This document shows, piece by piece, positions 22,031-34,200 of a DNA stretch of 64,000 bases. Position numbers and translations under genes: made by a program. Source of the stretch: Smallanthus sonchifolius (Eukaryota; Streptophyta; Magnoliopsida; Asterales; Asteraceae); NCBI GenBank assembly GCA_023525975.1, contig CM042040.1:50189486-50253485 (forward strand), written 5' to 3'. Within the stretch, counting starts at the first letter, position 1, and every line of letters starts with the position of its first letter. The notes under the pieces were generated by a model that was given only the letters and a program-made list of their open reading frames with translations, searched no databases and had not been told where the DNA came from.

Positions 22031-25000
22031 GGATTGGCTAGTCACAAGCTTGACATTGACATCATGCCAGTTACACTTGGCAGCTTTGACGTAATCGTAG
22101 GCATGGATTGGTTATCTAAAAACCAAGCCGGCATCATTTGTCGAGACAAAATCGTTCGCCCTCCTCTCCCTAGTGGAGAAATACTTCAATTTCAAGGCGA
22201 AAAGAGTGGTGCTATTGTAGGCATCATATCCTTTATGAAAGCACATAAGTGCTTACGTAAAGGGCATACTGCTATTCTGGCTCTTGTCACCGAGCAACCA
22301 TCCTAAGAAAAGAAGATTGATGACATTCCAATCGTTCGTAACTTTCCGAAAGTAATTCCTGAATACCTGCCTGGTCTTTCACCTCACCGTCAAACAGAAT
22401 TCCAAATCGATCTAGCACCCGGAGCGGCACCGATCGCTCGGGAACCTTATAGACTAGCACCTAGTGAATTGCAAGAGCTATCTACGCAGCTGCAGGAATT
22501 GTTGGATAAAGGTTTCATCCGATCTAGCTCATCGCCATGGGGAGCTCCAGTTCTGTTTGTCAAGAAGAAGGACGGGACTTTCCGTATGTGCATCGACTAC
22601 TGAGAACTGAATAAAGTCACAATCAAGAATCGTTATCCTTTGCCTTGTATAGATGATCTTTGATCAACTCAAAGGATCAAGATTCTATTCCAAGATAGAT
22701 CTTAGGTCCGGTTACCATCAATTGAGAGTCCGAGATGAGGATATCTCTAAGACTGCTTTCAGGACAAGGTACGGCCACTATGAGTTTATGGTCATGCCTT
22801 TCGGATTAACCAATGCACCCGCGATATTCATGGACCTCATGAATCGTGTGTGTAAGCCATAACTTGATCAATTTGTCATCGTTTTCATCGACGACATTCT
22901 CATTTATTCCAAGAACAAGGAGGAACATGAGGAACATCTACGCTTAATTTTGGAATTACTTAAGCAAGAGCAGCTATATGCTAAGTTTTTCCAAGTGTGA
23001 ATTCTGGATCCGGGAAGTTCAATTCTTACGAAATGTGGTTAACGAGAAGGGAATACATGTCGATCCATCAAAGATAGAAGCCATCAAGAATTGGGCAGCA
23101 TCGACGACTCCGACTGAGGTGCGACAATTTCTGGGATTGGCTGGTTATTACCATCGATTCATCGAGGGATTTTCTAAGATTGCACAACCTCTAACTACTC
23201 TAACTCAAAAAGGGTAAACCCTATAACTGGAGCGAAACTCACGAATCCGCATTCCAACTATTGAAACAGAAACTCTGTAGTGCACCTATCCTATCTCTTC
23301 CTGAAGGAACGGATGACTTCGTAATGTATTGCAATGCCTCTATTCAAGGTCTTGGTTGTGTGTTGATGCAACGCGAAAAGGTTATCGCATACGCTTCCCG
23401 TCAATTGAAAGCTTATGAGAAAAAACTACACCACCCATGACCTAGAATTGGGAGCTATAGTGTTTGCTGTGAAAATCAGGAGACATTGCTTGTACATTAC
23501 CAAATGCACTATCTGCACCGATCACAAAAGTCTTCAGCACATTTTTTATCAGAAGGAGTTGAACTTCCGACAACTTCGTTGGATCGGACTTTTGAACGAC
23601 TATGACTATGCTATCAAGTATCATCCGGGCAAGGCTAACATAGTAGCCAATGCCTAAACCGAAAAGAAACTAAGCCTAGACGAGTTCGAGCATTACAACT
23701 CACTATCCACCACGGATTAACTGATCAGATCCGTAGTGCTCAACTCGAAGCCCTGAAAGAGGAGAGCTTGTAATGAATGAATTTACAAATCCTGCTATTC
23801 TATTCATTCTAGTACCGATACGATGTATCATTACCTAAAAGTCCCTTATTGGTGGCCGAACATGAAGGCTTATATAGCCACCTTTGTGAGCAAGTGACTA
23901 ACCTACTCGAAAGTCAAGGTCGAATACCAAAAGCCTTCTGGTTTGCTCCAACAACCGGAAATTCCTATGTAGAAATGGGAGCAGATTTCCATGGATTTTA
24001 TTACTAAACTACCCCGAGCTTCTAGCGGATGCGACACCATCTGGGTGATCGTAGATCGCTTGACTAAATCCGCTCACTTTCTAACAATCAAAGAGACTGA
24101 CAAGATGGAGAAGTTAACCCATGTTTATCTGAAAGGCACGAAGTGCCAATTTCAATCATCTCTGGTCGTGACGCTCGATTACTTCACGTTTCTAACAATC
24201 ATTACAGGAAGCTCTAGGCAAGCGCCTGGATATGAGCACAACATACCATCCTCAGACAGATGGCCAAACGGAGCGTACTATTCAAACTCTGGAGGATATG
24301 CTACGAGCTTGTGTGATTAATTTTGGTAACACTTGGGAGTCCCACCTGCTTCTGGTGGAGTTCTCTTACAACAACAGTTATCACACTAGCATCAAATCAG
24401 CACCATTCGAGGCATTGTACGGACGTAAATGCCGATCTCCTATCTGTTGGGCCGAAGTTGGGGATAGTCAACTTACGGGTCCTGAACTCGTATTCGAAAC
24501 CTCAGAAAAGATCGTTCAAATTAGAAACCATATGGCGGCTGCTCGTGATAGTCAAAAGAGCCATGCCGATAAGCGTCGGAAACCGCTTGAATTTCAAGTA
24601 GGCGATATGGTCCTTCTAAAAGTCTCACATTGGAAAGATGTAATCCATTTTGGTAAGCGAGACAAGCTAAACCCTCGTTATGTTGGACCATTCCAGATAG
24701 TAAAGAGAATTAGTCCAGTAGCGTATCAACTGGACCTACCCGAAGGACTTAGTGGTGTACACAATGTATTTCATGTCTCGAATTTGAAGAAATGTCTACC
24801 AGACGAGTCACTCGCGGTTCCTCTTGAGGAACTATACATCGATGAACAATTACGTTTCATTTAAGAACCCGTGGAAATCATGGATAGGGAAGTCAAAACG
24901 CTCAAACACAGTAAAATCCCTATCGTCAGAGTTCGTTGGAACTCGAAACGTGGACCGGAATTCACTTAGGAGCACGAGGATCAGATGATACGTAAGTATC

Positions 25001-25035
25001 CTCATCTGTTTAAGCAATCCACGGTAAACTCTTAA
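22031..25035 (+). pseudogene. E1 pol: protease to chromodomain, many breaks
   Basis: Readable blocks: protease C-part (GSFDVIVGMDWL), RT (WGAPVLFVKKKDG, CIDY then a stop, SKIDLRSGYHQLRV, FIDDILIYS), connection (FLGLAGYYHRF), RNase H (GLGCVLMQREK, YTTHDLELGAIVFA, TDHKSLQHIF), integrase (MDFITKLPRASSG, TYHPQTDGQTERT, FSYNNSYHTSI, APFEALYGRKCRSP), the GPF/Y region RYVGPFQIVKRI, and a C-terminal chromodomain-type block (PVEIMDREVK, VRVRWNSKRGPEFT, KYPHLF). Stops include those near 22302, 22602, 22861, 23655, 24862 and 24967, with frameshifts near 22660, 22985, 23215, 23420 and 24140-24230. Part of the integrase zinc-finger region (23700-23980) is badly decayed. Confidence 0.9.
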
Positions 25036-25052
25036 AGTACTATTCAAATTTT

Positions 25053-25156
25053 CGAAACGAAAATTCTTTCAAGTAGGGGATGATGTGACACCTCAGAATT
25101 TTTTTATTTTAATTTTCGGGACGAAAATTCTTTCAACTAGGGGATGATGTGACATC
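25053..25156 (+). repeat. duplicated polypurine tract and LTR start
   Basis: The stretch ending AGGGGATGATGTGACA occurs twice, with LTR-like TGTGACA starts at 25084 and 25148 (offset 64 bp). Both copies begin in the A/T-rich text around CGAAAATTCTTTCAA. The second is followed by sequence typical of the LTR and is taken as the real boundary. Confidence 0.8.
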
Positions 25157-27966
25157 CGTCAATTTTCCGTTAATTCCGTTAATCCAAATCCAGTTATTTA
25201 GTAACCCGATTAACTCAATCTTGAACCTCAGGGACCATTCCTGCCAATGTTTAATCTTAAACTACAAGGACTAGTCATGTAAATATGCAAAACCAAAATT
25301 GTTGACCTGGAAAGTCAAAATCAAGAGCATGTGGTTCCTGTTGACTTCTAAAAGTCAACCTTGTGACACCTTTGATCCAAATTCGCAACTACAACTGATT
25401 TATGGTCAAATTTGTAACTGAAATTGCATATTGTCGTCATTAACGGTCATCATTAGGGTTTTAATCATCGTCATTAATCGAATTAAACCCAATTATGGGT
25501 AATCAACCTATAACCATCGAAACCCACCTCCATTTCAAACGAATTCGATCATTTTGTCTGTTATCCTCTCAATTCATCACCCTGCGCATACTAGACGAAC
25601 CCCACTGATCATTTCCCCACATCAGTTTCGACGGAGACGAAGTTAGAGTCACCGGAGACTAAACCATTTGAGGTCAAAACCCTAACTAGTCGAACTCCAT
25701 CAATCCGACATCAATTGAGGTAACCAAACACACATGTAGTGTTTTCACCTTTAAATCGAAAGCCCTAAGCTAAATCTTGTCAATTTCATCGTGTTGGTCA
25801 GGTACCGAATCTACGGTTCATCGTCTAAAATGTTTAATCGAACTCAACCCTATACTCAACCTCAATGCAATTGAATCATAGGATTAGACTCGCAATCATT
25901 AAATCAATGAAAGCCCTATGATCCTAACCCTTAATCTTATCAAATTTAACCGAATTGAATTCATGTTAGAATCTAGGGTTTTAGGGATTTCAATTGAGTA
26001 ATTAACCAACCTAAACATGTTGTTTTTGCAATTAAAGACACCCACAAGTTCGAATTGGATTGATAATCAAAACCCCTAAACCCTTGTTGCAAATCATTGT
26101 TGAAATCGATGGATTTAGGGATGAGTTTGGAATCGGGTTCGTGTTGGGGGAGAACACAGAAACCTTCTGTGTTAAAACCTTTTGAAACCACCTTCTGTTG
26201 CGAGACCCAAGCGGGCGGGCGGACATGGTTAGGACGTTAGACTGATACACAGGAGACCTGGGTTCGAATCCGGTCTCCTGCGATATTTGTTTTGGGACTT
26301 TTTGCTTAATTAATCTTTTCAAAATAAATTTCTATGGTATTATAATATTATATTAAAATGTTTTGACACCCGAAAATACCCGTATGCTTGGTATTAAATT
26401 TATAAAATATTTTAGATATTGTTTATACGCTTTAAACAATATAATTTATTGTTCCCTAAACTATTATTAAAATTCATAAAAACATGCCAACAGTGATTTT
26501 ATATTAATATTCGGGTTTGGATTTTATAACTCGTGTTAATTATTATTCTCATGTTTTAAAATGATATAATTGTTTACATTATTACTCACGTTTATATTCT
26601 CGAATAAAAATAATATATTTATTATTTTTGCCACATAAATGATTCTCGTGTTATTACTTTAAACTTAAAAATAATATAAAAAGTTATACTATTTTCATAA
26701 ACCATTATTTAAAGGTGCAAACGCATGAATATTTATTTAATAAATATTATTCATAATTAGAAAACTCTCGATTCGAAGCGCACCTATCCTAATTGATATA
26801 TTAAGGAAAACCCTTACTCCCGTGGACATGCTCGTCTACTCGTTAACCATTAGAGCGTCATAGGACGTTCAAGCTTCCGTGTCATCGTCACAAAAATCCC
26901 ATTGTATCCCTGACTATTATGCTTATAATTCCAGGACATACTTATGTAGTTCACAGGAAAACTCGTGTGTTTCCTACTTGCATCCTTGTGTGGTGCTATC
27001 TACTCGTACACAACTCAGGTGAGTTTCACGGTCCCTTTTTACTTGTTTTACTATTGGGGGAGAAACATGCTTACACACAAACATTATTTTACTTGTTTTT
27101 CTGTTAAGGAGAAACATGCATACTCACAAACATTATTTTACTTGTTTTCCCGTTGGGGAGAAACATGCATACACACAAACAATATCTTACTTGTTTCCAC
27201 GTTGGGGAGAAACATGCATATGAACCAACATCAGTTACTTGTCTCCCAGCCAGGGAGAGACATACACACGGACATGGATCACATAGTATTTCATTACCAC
27301 TTGTGTACCTAAGTGCAAACATAACATGCAAAGTCCTTACACACTCGGACCGTTAATATATGGAGTATAGCAAGGAAATTTGAGTAGTACTACTGGGTTT
27401 GACAAACCCCACCCGGGTTAGTCGCGCTAATTTGATTGGAGGTCTAACGGGTGTAAATTGTCCTAAAGATTTTCCATTGTTGATGTTAGCAATGGCAGAA
27501 GGCATCTCAAACATAAAAAGTCAGCTTCGGTTGCGAACGCTTAAAGTAACTTGTACATTGTCTAGCTAGCAATAGGTGTGACTTACGTATGTGGATCCTG
27601 CAAACACTCAAACAGTTTATTTACTTGTAAACCTGTGAACTCACCAACCTTGTGTTGACACTTTTCTTACATGTTTCTCAGGTCGCTAAGGCACAGGTTG
27701 CACACTTAGGATATGCATGGAGTCCTACTATGATTTCATCCTCATGCAAACATTCAAAACAATTTACTTGTTTTGTTAAACTAAACTTGGGCGCGCTTGT
27801 TTTGCGCATTTATTTTCTCATTTAAACGCCTCCACATTAACTCTGAACTTTTATGATATTACATTTATGTCCCATATAGTGTCGTTTGATGTAACTAATG
27901 ACTGAGATCCTGGTTTGTCACGCATCAAACAGTAAAACTCTGTTAGTGGAATTAGGGGGTGTGACA
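25148..27966 (+). repeat. E1 3' LTR
   Basis: 2819 bp from TGTGACATCCG to GGGGGTGTGACA. Contains a tRNA-like stretch (26211-26283) and, at 27050-27260, four diverged copies of a unit of about 60 bp around GGGGAGAAACATGCAT. No gene; ORFs at 26919-27356 are read-throughs of that repeat. Confidence 0.85.
26211..26283 (+). other. tRNA-like sequence inside E1 3' LTR
   Basis: A-box-like ATGGTTAGGACG, then a perfect B box GGTTCGAATCC (26261-26271). The B box sits in the loop of a perfect 9-bp stem, CAGGAGACC (26250-26258) with GGTCTCCTG (26272-26280). Confidence 0.55.
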
Positions 27967-29587
27967 ACCGGCCTGTTTCTTTTTGCGCAGACCCTAAAAA
28001 TAGGCCTGACTCCCTTGTTCTTTCATGTTAAAACAAATTTGAACCACATAAACTACAAGTACTAGTCCCATGGCCCAGTGGTTGCTCCTCTGGCCTACAC
28101 AGCACAGACCCGGGTTTGAGTCCCTGTGTCCTGTTTATATTTTTTTTAAACTGTTTCTAAAGCCCCAAAATTTATATAAAAATTATTTTTATAAACCTTA
28201 CAATATTTTAACAGAATAAAACCAATTTTTGTTAATTTTCAATATAAACTCATTTTTATTATGAATTTCATTGTTAAAAATTGTATATTAAATGTTTAAA
28301 ACAAAATTTAGATATTTAACTAATTAAAGGAAATTAATTTCCAAATAAAAACATTTATTTTTATAAAGTTTATAAAATTTTAACTTTATTTAAAGCAATC
28401 AAATACTTACTTTTAAAATGATAAATAAATAAATAAATTTATTATAATCTACACTAAAAAGTTCAATGTATATTTATTAGATTTTATACATAAATATTAT
28501 TTACGCATCTTCATAAATAAATAAATAAAGTAAAATTATTTATTTAATTTATATTTAATATAATTCACACACTATTTTTATAACTAAAAAAATAAATAAC
28601 AATTATTTAATTTATTTTGTTTTTCAAACCCAAACCCTAAATTCAATTATTTTAAAACTATTCATTTCAATCTTTCATTTTATAAAACACTCGTTCAAGT
28701 ACAACCACAATAACCTACACACTCCTTTTCAAACTACAACTCAGTACACACATCCATTGCAACCCTATACTTGGCCATAGACTATTGTGCATATTATTAA
28801 CCTAGATTCATATACATTACACACTAGGCTAACGTTGTGAGTTACAAGGATCACTTTGCTACCTAGTCTCTCGTGCTAGCTACACCTTTGATTCAAGTGA
28901 GTTTACATAGCCCCTTTTACACTATTTATATTTTTGGGGTGGAACATGAGTACAATTATACAATGTTTACAAACTATACAATACAATGCCACCCTACATT
29001 CATGTGTGCAATTTGAGCCTTATGCTTGAGTGCTAGGTGTGCAAACTACACTTTATGTGCAATTTACATGTGCAATCATTAACAACACAAGCCGACGGTT
29101 AACAATGATATATCTAATGAGTCTGACAAACCCACCGAGTTAGGGTGATTGTTTCCGACAACACAATTTGGTTATTTGCATGCTAGTTACAAAGGTTTGA
29201 TTGTACAACTTGGTTTCACAATAGTAACTCTCCATAATTGCCTTATTAATCATGACTTGTATGGATTTGTTTACTCATGACTATATACTATCTATGTACA
29301 AACCTATGTATGCTCACCAACGTTTTAGTTGACTTTATTTTAATCATGTTTCAGGTGCGAATGTTTGAGTTGATAAAGACATGCAACACTTACGTTTGGA
29401 CCTAGTTAATTTTTAATAAAGAACTCATGTATTTCATTTTTATGTACTTGCTTTGAATTTGGTTTGTGTTTTGAATCTTATGCAATGAAATTAGATGATT
29501 AATATATTTCAATCTAGACAACCTTGTGCTCATGAACAGTCTACATGTCCCGCCCTGACGTATTCTGCCATCGGTTGGGGTGTGACA
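27967..29587 (+). repeat. E2 5' LTR, last 1.6 kb
   Basis: Aligns by eye with about 36968-38591. Ends GGGGTGTGACA followed by the PBS. AT-rich, no ORFs. The first about 1.26 kb, including one of the two tRNA-like stretches of the 3' LTR, is missing. Confidence 0.9.
28071..28133 (+). other. tRNA-like sequence inside E2 5' LTR
   Basis: A box TGGCCCAGTGG (28071-28081) fits the Pol III consensus; B box GGTTTGAGTCC (28113-28123) has one change from consensus. The copy in the 3' LTR (37075-37137) has a perfect B box. Confidence 0.55.
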
Positions 29588-31204
29588 GATTGGTATCAGA
29601 GCCTTGGTTATAGGGAATTAGGTTATTAGACACCCTTGACCTAGACTATAACTTTAGGACACCCACTCATGCCATGCTTCATGATTATGTGTTATGTGCT
29701 ACATGCTATGCGTTACATGCTTACTATGTTATCTGTTAATTCATTTAATGTCTTATTTGTTAGAATTCATGACTTATTAGGCTATACTTTAATAATAAAT
29801 TAAATAAACAATATCCCTACCCATACCCAAGCCTCATAACCTTCTTACCTGCTTCTCTGTCATCATCATCATAGCATGTGGAAAACTTCATGGATCTAAA
29901 TCTATAATGTTTCCGTTTTATTCCCCCGTTAAAGTTTTAAACTTGTTAATTATTAGAGGACACGTGCAATCTGGAAGGGTGACACCTGTATTCTGGGTTT
30001 TCTATCTAGGAAAGCATTTCGTATAAATCCCAATCAACCGAGGGACCCGTATGCTTTCCTGGGAAGTCCCGGGATGAGTGTTTACTTATAGGCTAAAGCA
30101 TGTCTCCTTGAAAGTTATATGAGTTTCATTAACTTTAATGTGTCATAGTATTCAAGTGATTATGTCACTATTTGAGTACAATCCAAACTATGATTCACTA
30201 TTTTATTTATTATCTTAGCCTCTTTAAATCCAATCAACTTTCGTAAGTTCTTACATCTCTTCTTATGTTGTGCAAATCTGTATAGTGCTATCCTTGCAAA
30301 ACTTGTGACCCAACTAGTATTTCATTTTTATGTACTTGTTTTGAATTTGGTTTGTGTTTTGAATCTTATGCAATGAAATTAGATGATTAATATATTTCAA
30401 TCTAGACAACCTTGTGCTCATGAACAGTCTACATGTCCCGCCCCGACGTATTCCGCCGTCGGTTGGGGTGTACAGATTGGTATCAGAGCCTTGGTTATAG
30501 GGAATTAGATTATTAGACACCCTTGACCTAGACTATAACTTTAGGACACCCACTCATGCCATGCTTCATGATTATGTGTTATGTGCTACATGCTATGTGT
30601 TACATGCTTACTATGTTATTTGTTAATTCATTTAATGTCTTATTTGTTAGAATTCATGACTTATTAGGCTATACTTCAATAATAAATTAAATAATCAATA
30701 TCCCTACCCATACCCCAAGCCTCATAACCTTCTTACCTGCTTCTCTGTCATCATCATCATAGCATGTGAAAACTTCATGGATCTAAATCTATAAAATTTC
30801 CTTTTTATTCACCCGTTAAAGTTTTAAACTTGTTAATTATTAGAGGACACGTGCAATCGGGAAGGGTGACACCTGTATTCTGGGTTTTCTGTCTAGGAAA
30901 GCATTTCATATAAATCCCAATCAACCGAGGGACCTGTATGCTTTCCTAGGAATTCCCGGGATGAGTGTTTACTTATAGGCTAAAGCATGTCTCCTTGAAA
31001 GTTATATGAGTTTAATTAACTTTAATGTGTCATAGTATTCAAATGATTATGTCACTATTTGAGTACAATCCAAACTATGATTCACTATTTTATTTATTAT
31101 CTTATCTCTTTAAATCCAATCAACTTTCACAAGTTTTTACATCTCTTCTTATGTTGTGCAAATCTGTAGAATGCCTCCCCGTCGTGCCAACGAGACCAAC
31201 AACA
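29429..31204 (+). repeat. tandem duplication of LTR end, PBS and leader
   Basis: Copy A begins 29429 and copy B 30317 (offset 888 bp). Each holds the last about 160 bp of the LTR, the PBS (29590-29603; 30476-30489) and the untranslated leader. Copy A ends at the gag start but has lost the first codons; copy B leads into gag at 31171. No ORF in either leader. Confidence 0.88.
29590..29603 (+). promoter_or_regulatory. E2 primer binding site, first copy
   Basis: TTGGTATCAGAGCC two bases after the LTR end; complement of tRNA-iMet. A second copy lies at 30476-30489, where the preceding LTR end reads GTGTACA instead of GTGTGACA. Confidence 0.9.
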
Positions 31205-34200
31205 ACACTAATATTGCTGCTATCCTTGCATAACTTGTGACCGTTACTCAAGCTAATGGGGGAACCAATGGTACCAATGGTGCTAATGGTGGTGGTGGTC
31301 CCAACCCACCACAATCCACCTTCAAACACTTCAATTCGTGTAATCCTCTCAAGTTCTATGGCACCGAAGGAGCCACGGGACTCCTTCAATGGTTTGAAAG
31401 TATTGAGGGCACTTTTCTCAATAGTGACTGTCCCGACAACCTCCGTGTTCGTCATGCCATCCAGAAACGGGCGCTCACGTGGTGGAATGGGGAAAGAAGG
31501 ACTAGAGGCATGGATGCAGCAATGGCCTTACCATGGGATGAGGTTAAAAGGCTGATGACCGAGGAGTCCTATCCTCGAAATGAGGTGAAGAAATTAGAGG
31601 CTGAATTTTGGGATCTTGCCCAAGACAGTGGTGAGAGTTTGGCCTATACAACTCGGTTCCATGAGTTGAGTCTCCTTGTGCCCCATATGGTCACACCGTT
31701 ATCCCGCTGCATTGAAAAGTATATTGGTGGATTGCCCAGGCAGATTCAGGATACTGTCTTAGGGAGAAATCCTGTAACACTCGAAGATGCTATCCGTTTA
31801 TCTGCTACCCTGACCGATAATCATGTGAAAGCAGGAACCCTGACTAGAAAGGGCACCAAGAAAGTTTCCGACACCACAACACCCCCTGCACCTATTAAAG
31901 AAGCCAAAGTTGAACCCTACCATAACAATAAGAAAAGAAAAGCGAAAAATTATGTTGTGGTCACTCCTGCTACCCCCGTTAACCAAGTTGCACCCATGGC
32001 TCAAGCTCTAGCCAATAAATCATCTGTGGGAAACTACCCCCTTTGTAACACATGCAACTATCACCTTTCCAAAACATTCCCTGCCGCCTTTGCACCCACT
32101 GTGGGAAATATGGTCATACAGTCAATGTTCGTAGAGCCAAGGCCCTTGCAAATCAAACCAACCCACCAAACCGAACCAACCAACAAGTGGCTAATCAAGG
32201 GGTTCCTGCCATTGCAAACGGGCGTGCTTGTTATGAATGTGGCAATCCAAATCATTTCCGTAACCAATCCTCAAAGCTCATCAATGCTAACCAAGGCGGA
32301 GCTCGTGGGCGTGCTTTCAACATAAACGCCAATGAAGCTCAGGCCAACAATGATGTGGTCAACGGTACGTTCCTTGTTAATAGTCAATATGCCTCCATAT
32401 TATTTGATACCGGTGCAGATAAGAGTTTTGCGTCACTTGACTTTGAACCCTTACTTGCAAAAACACGATCCAAACTAGAGAAAACATTCACCGTCGAAGT
32501 AGCAAATGGTGACTCCCTCACAATTGACTCCATTATCCATGACTGCTCTCTAGAACTCAATGATCATACGTTTCCAGTCAACCTCGTACCAATGCCACTA
32601 GGGAGTTTTGACATCATCATAGGCATGGATTGGTTGTAAAATCACCATGCCAAAGTCATCTGTTTTGAGAAGTGCATCTGAATACCCCTTCCGTCGGGAG
32701 AATCGTTAAGAGTCTTTGGTGAAAAGCCTTGTAAAGGACTCAAGTTAATGTCATGCATTACTGCCCAAAAGTACTTACGAAAGAAGTATGTGGCCTTCTT
32801 AGCCCATGTTGTTCAAAAGGATGTCAAAGAGAAGAGTATTCAAGACATCCCCATCATTCGGGAATTTCCCGAAGTTTTTCCCGAGGATCTATCCGGTCTT
32901 CCACCCGTCCGACAAGTGGATTTTCGCATTGACCTTGTACCCGGAGCTAACCCCTGGCTAGAGCTCCATACCGACCTGCACCTTCTGAAATGCAAGAGCT
33001 TGCAAGCCAACTTCAAGAACTCTCCGACAAGGGTTTCATCCGTCCAAGTCATTCACCGTGGGGTGCACCCGTCTTATTCGTCAAGAAGAAGGATGGATCG
33101 TTCCGCATGTGTATTGACTACCGCGAACTCAACAAGCTTACCATCAAAAACCGTTATCCCTGGACTAGAATTGATGATCTCTTTGATCAACTTCAAGGTT
33201 CTACCTGCTTCTCGAAGATTGATCTTCGATCCAGTTACCACCAACTCCGTGTGAAAGAGGAAGATATTCCAAAGACTGCCTTCCAAACAAGGTAAGGTCA
33301 CTACGAGTTCATGGTCATGCCTTTTGGGCGAACCAATGCACCCGCGGTTTTCATGGACCTCATGAATCGTGTGTGCAAATAGTACCTTGATAAATTCGTG
33401 GTCGTCTTTATTAACGATATCTTAATCTACTCCAAGACTAAATCCGTTCATGAGCAACACCTTAGGTTGGTTTTGGACCTCTTAAGAAAAGAGCAACTAT
33501 ATGCCAAGTTCTCCAAATGTGGATTTTGGCTAAAAGAAGTTCAATTTTTGGGCCATATCGCCAATGAGAAGGGAATTCATGTTGACCCTGCTAAGATCGA
33601 AGCTGTCAAAAATTGGAGTGCCCCTAAGACCCCTACCGAAGTTCGTTCATTTCTTGGTCTTGCGGGTTATTACCGTCGTTTCATTTCAAACTTCTCGAAG
33701 ATTGCCGTCCCCCTCACCGCTTTGACCCACAAGGGTGAACCTTATGAATGGGGACCAAAGCAAGAAGAAGCTTTCCAAACTCTCAAGCAAAAGTTGTGCA
33801 ATGCTCCTATTTTGACTCTCCCTGATGGGAATGATGATCTAGTTGTCTACTATGATGCCTCCAACCAAGGTCTTGGTTGTGTCCTCATGCAATGAGGCAA
33901 GGTGATCGCTTATGCATCAAGGCAAATCAAAATTCATGAAAAGAACTATATGACGCACGATCTCGAGTTGGGTGCGGTCGTATTCGCATTGAAGATTTGG
34001 AGACATTATCTCTATGGCACAAAATGTGTGGTGTTCACCGACCACAAAAGTCTCCAACATATCTTCAATAAAAAAGAACTCAACATCAGGCAACGACATT
34101 GGGTTGAACTCATGAACGACTACGACTGCGAGATTCGTTACCATCCCGGCAAAGCGAATGTTGTGGCCGACGCTTTGAGTCGTAAGGACCATGTCATGCT

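Larger units (their letters stand above)
19584..27966 (+). mobile_element. Tekay/Del-type Ty3/gypsy element E1
   Basis: Order on +: truncated 5' LTR (19584-20238), PBS (20241-20252), decayed leader and gag (20253-22030), pol (22031-25035), duplicated PPT (25053-25156), 3' LTR (25148-27966). The 5' LTR keeps only its last 655 bp, equal in length to 27312-27966 and nearly identical by eye. The minus-strand element's LTR abuts it head-to-head at 19583/19584. Confidence 0.88.

Noticed and set aside
26211..26283. A functional tRNA gene
   Set aside because: A and B boxes are present but no full cloverleaf with 7-bp acceptor stem and anticodon arm can be drawn; called tRNA-like only.
26919..27356. 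Overlapping ORFs rich in HTYTQ/KHAY repeats
   Set aside because: Read-through of the about 60-bp repeat around GGGGAGAAACATGCAT inside the E1 LTR.
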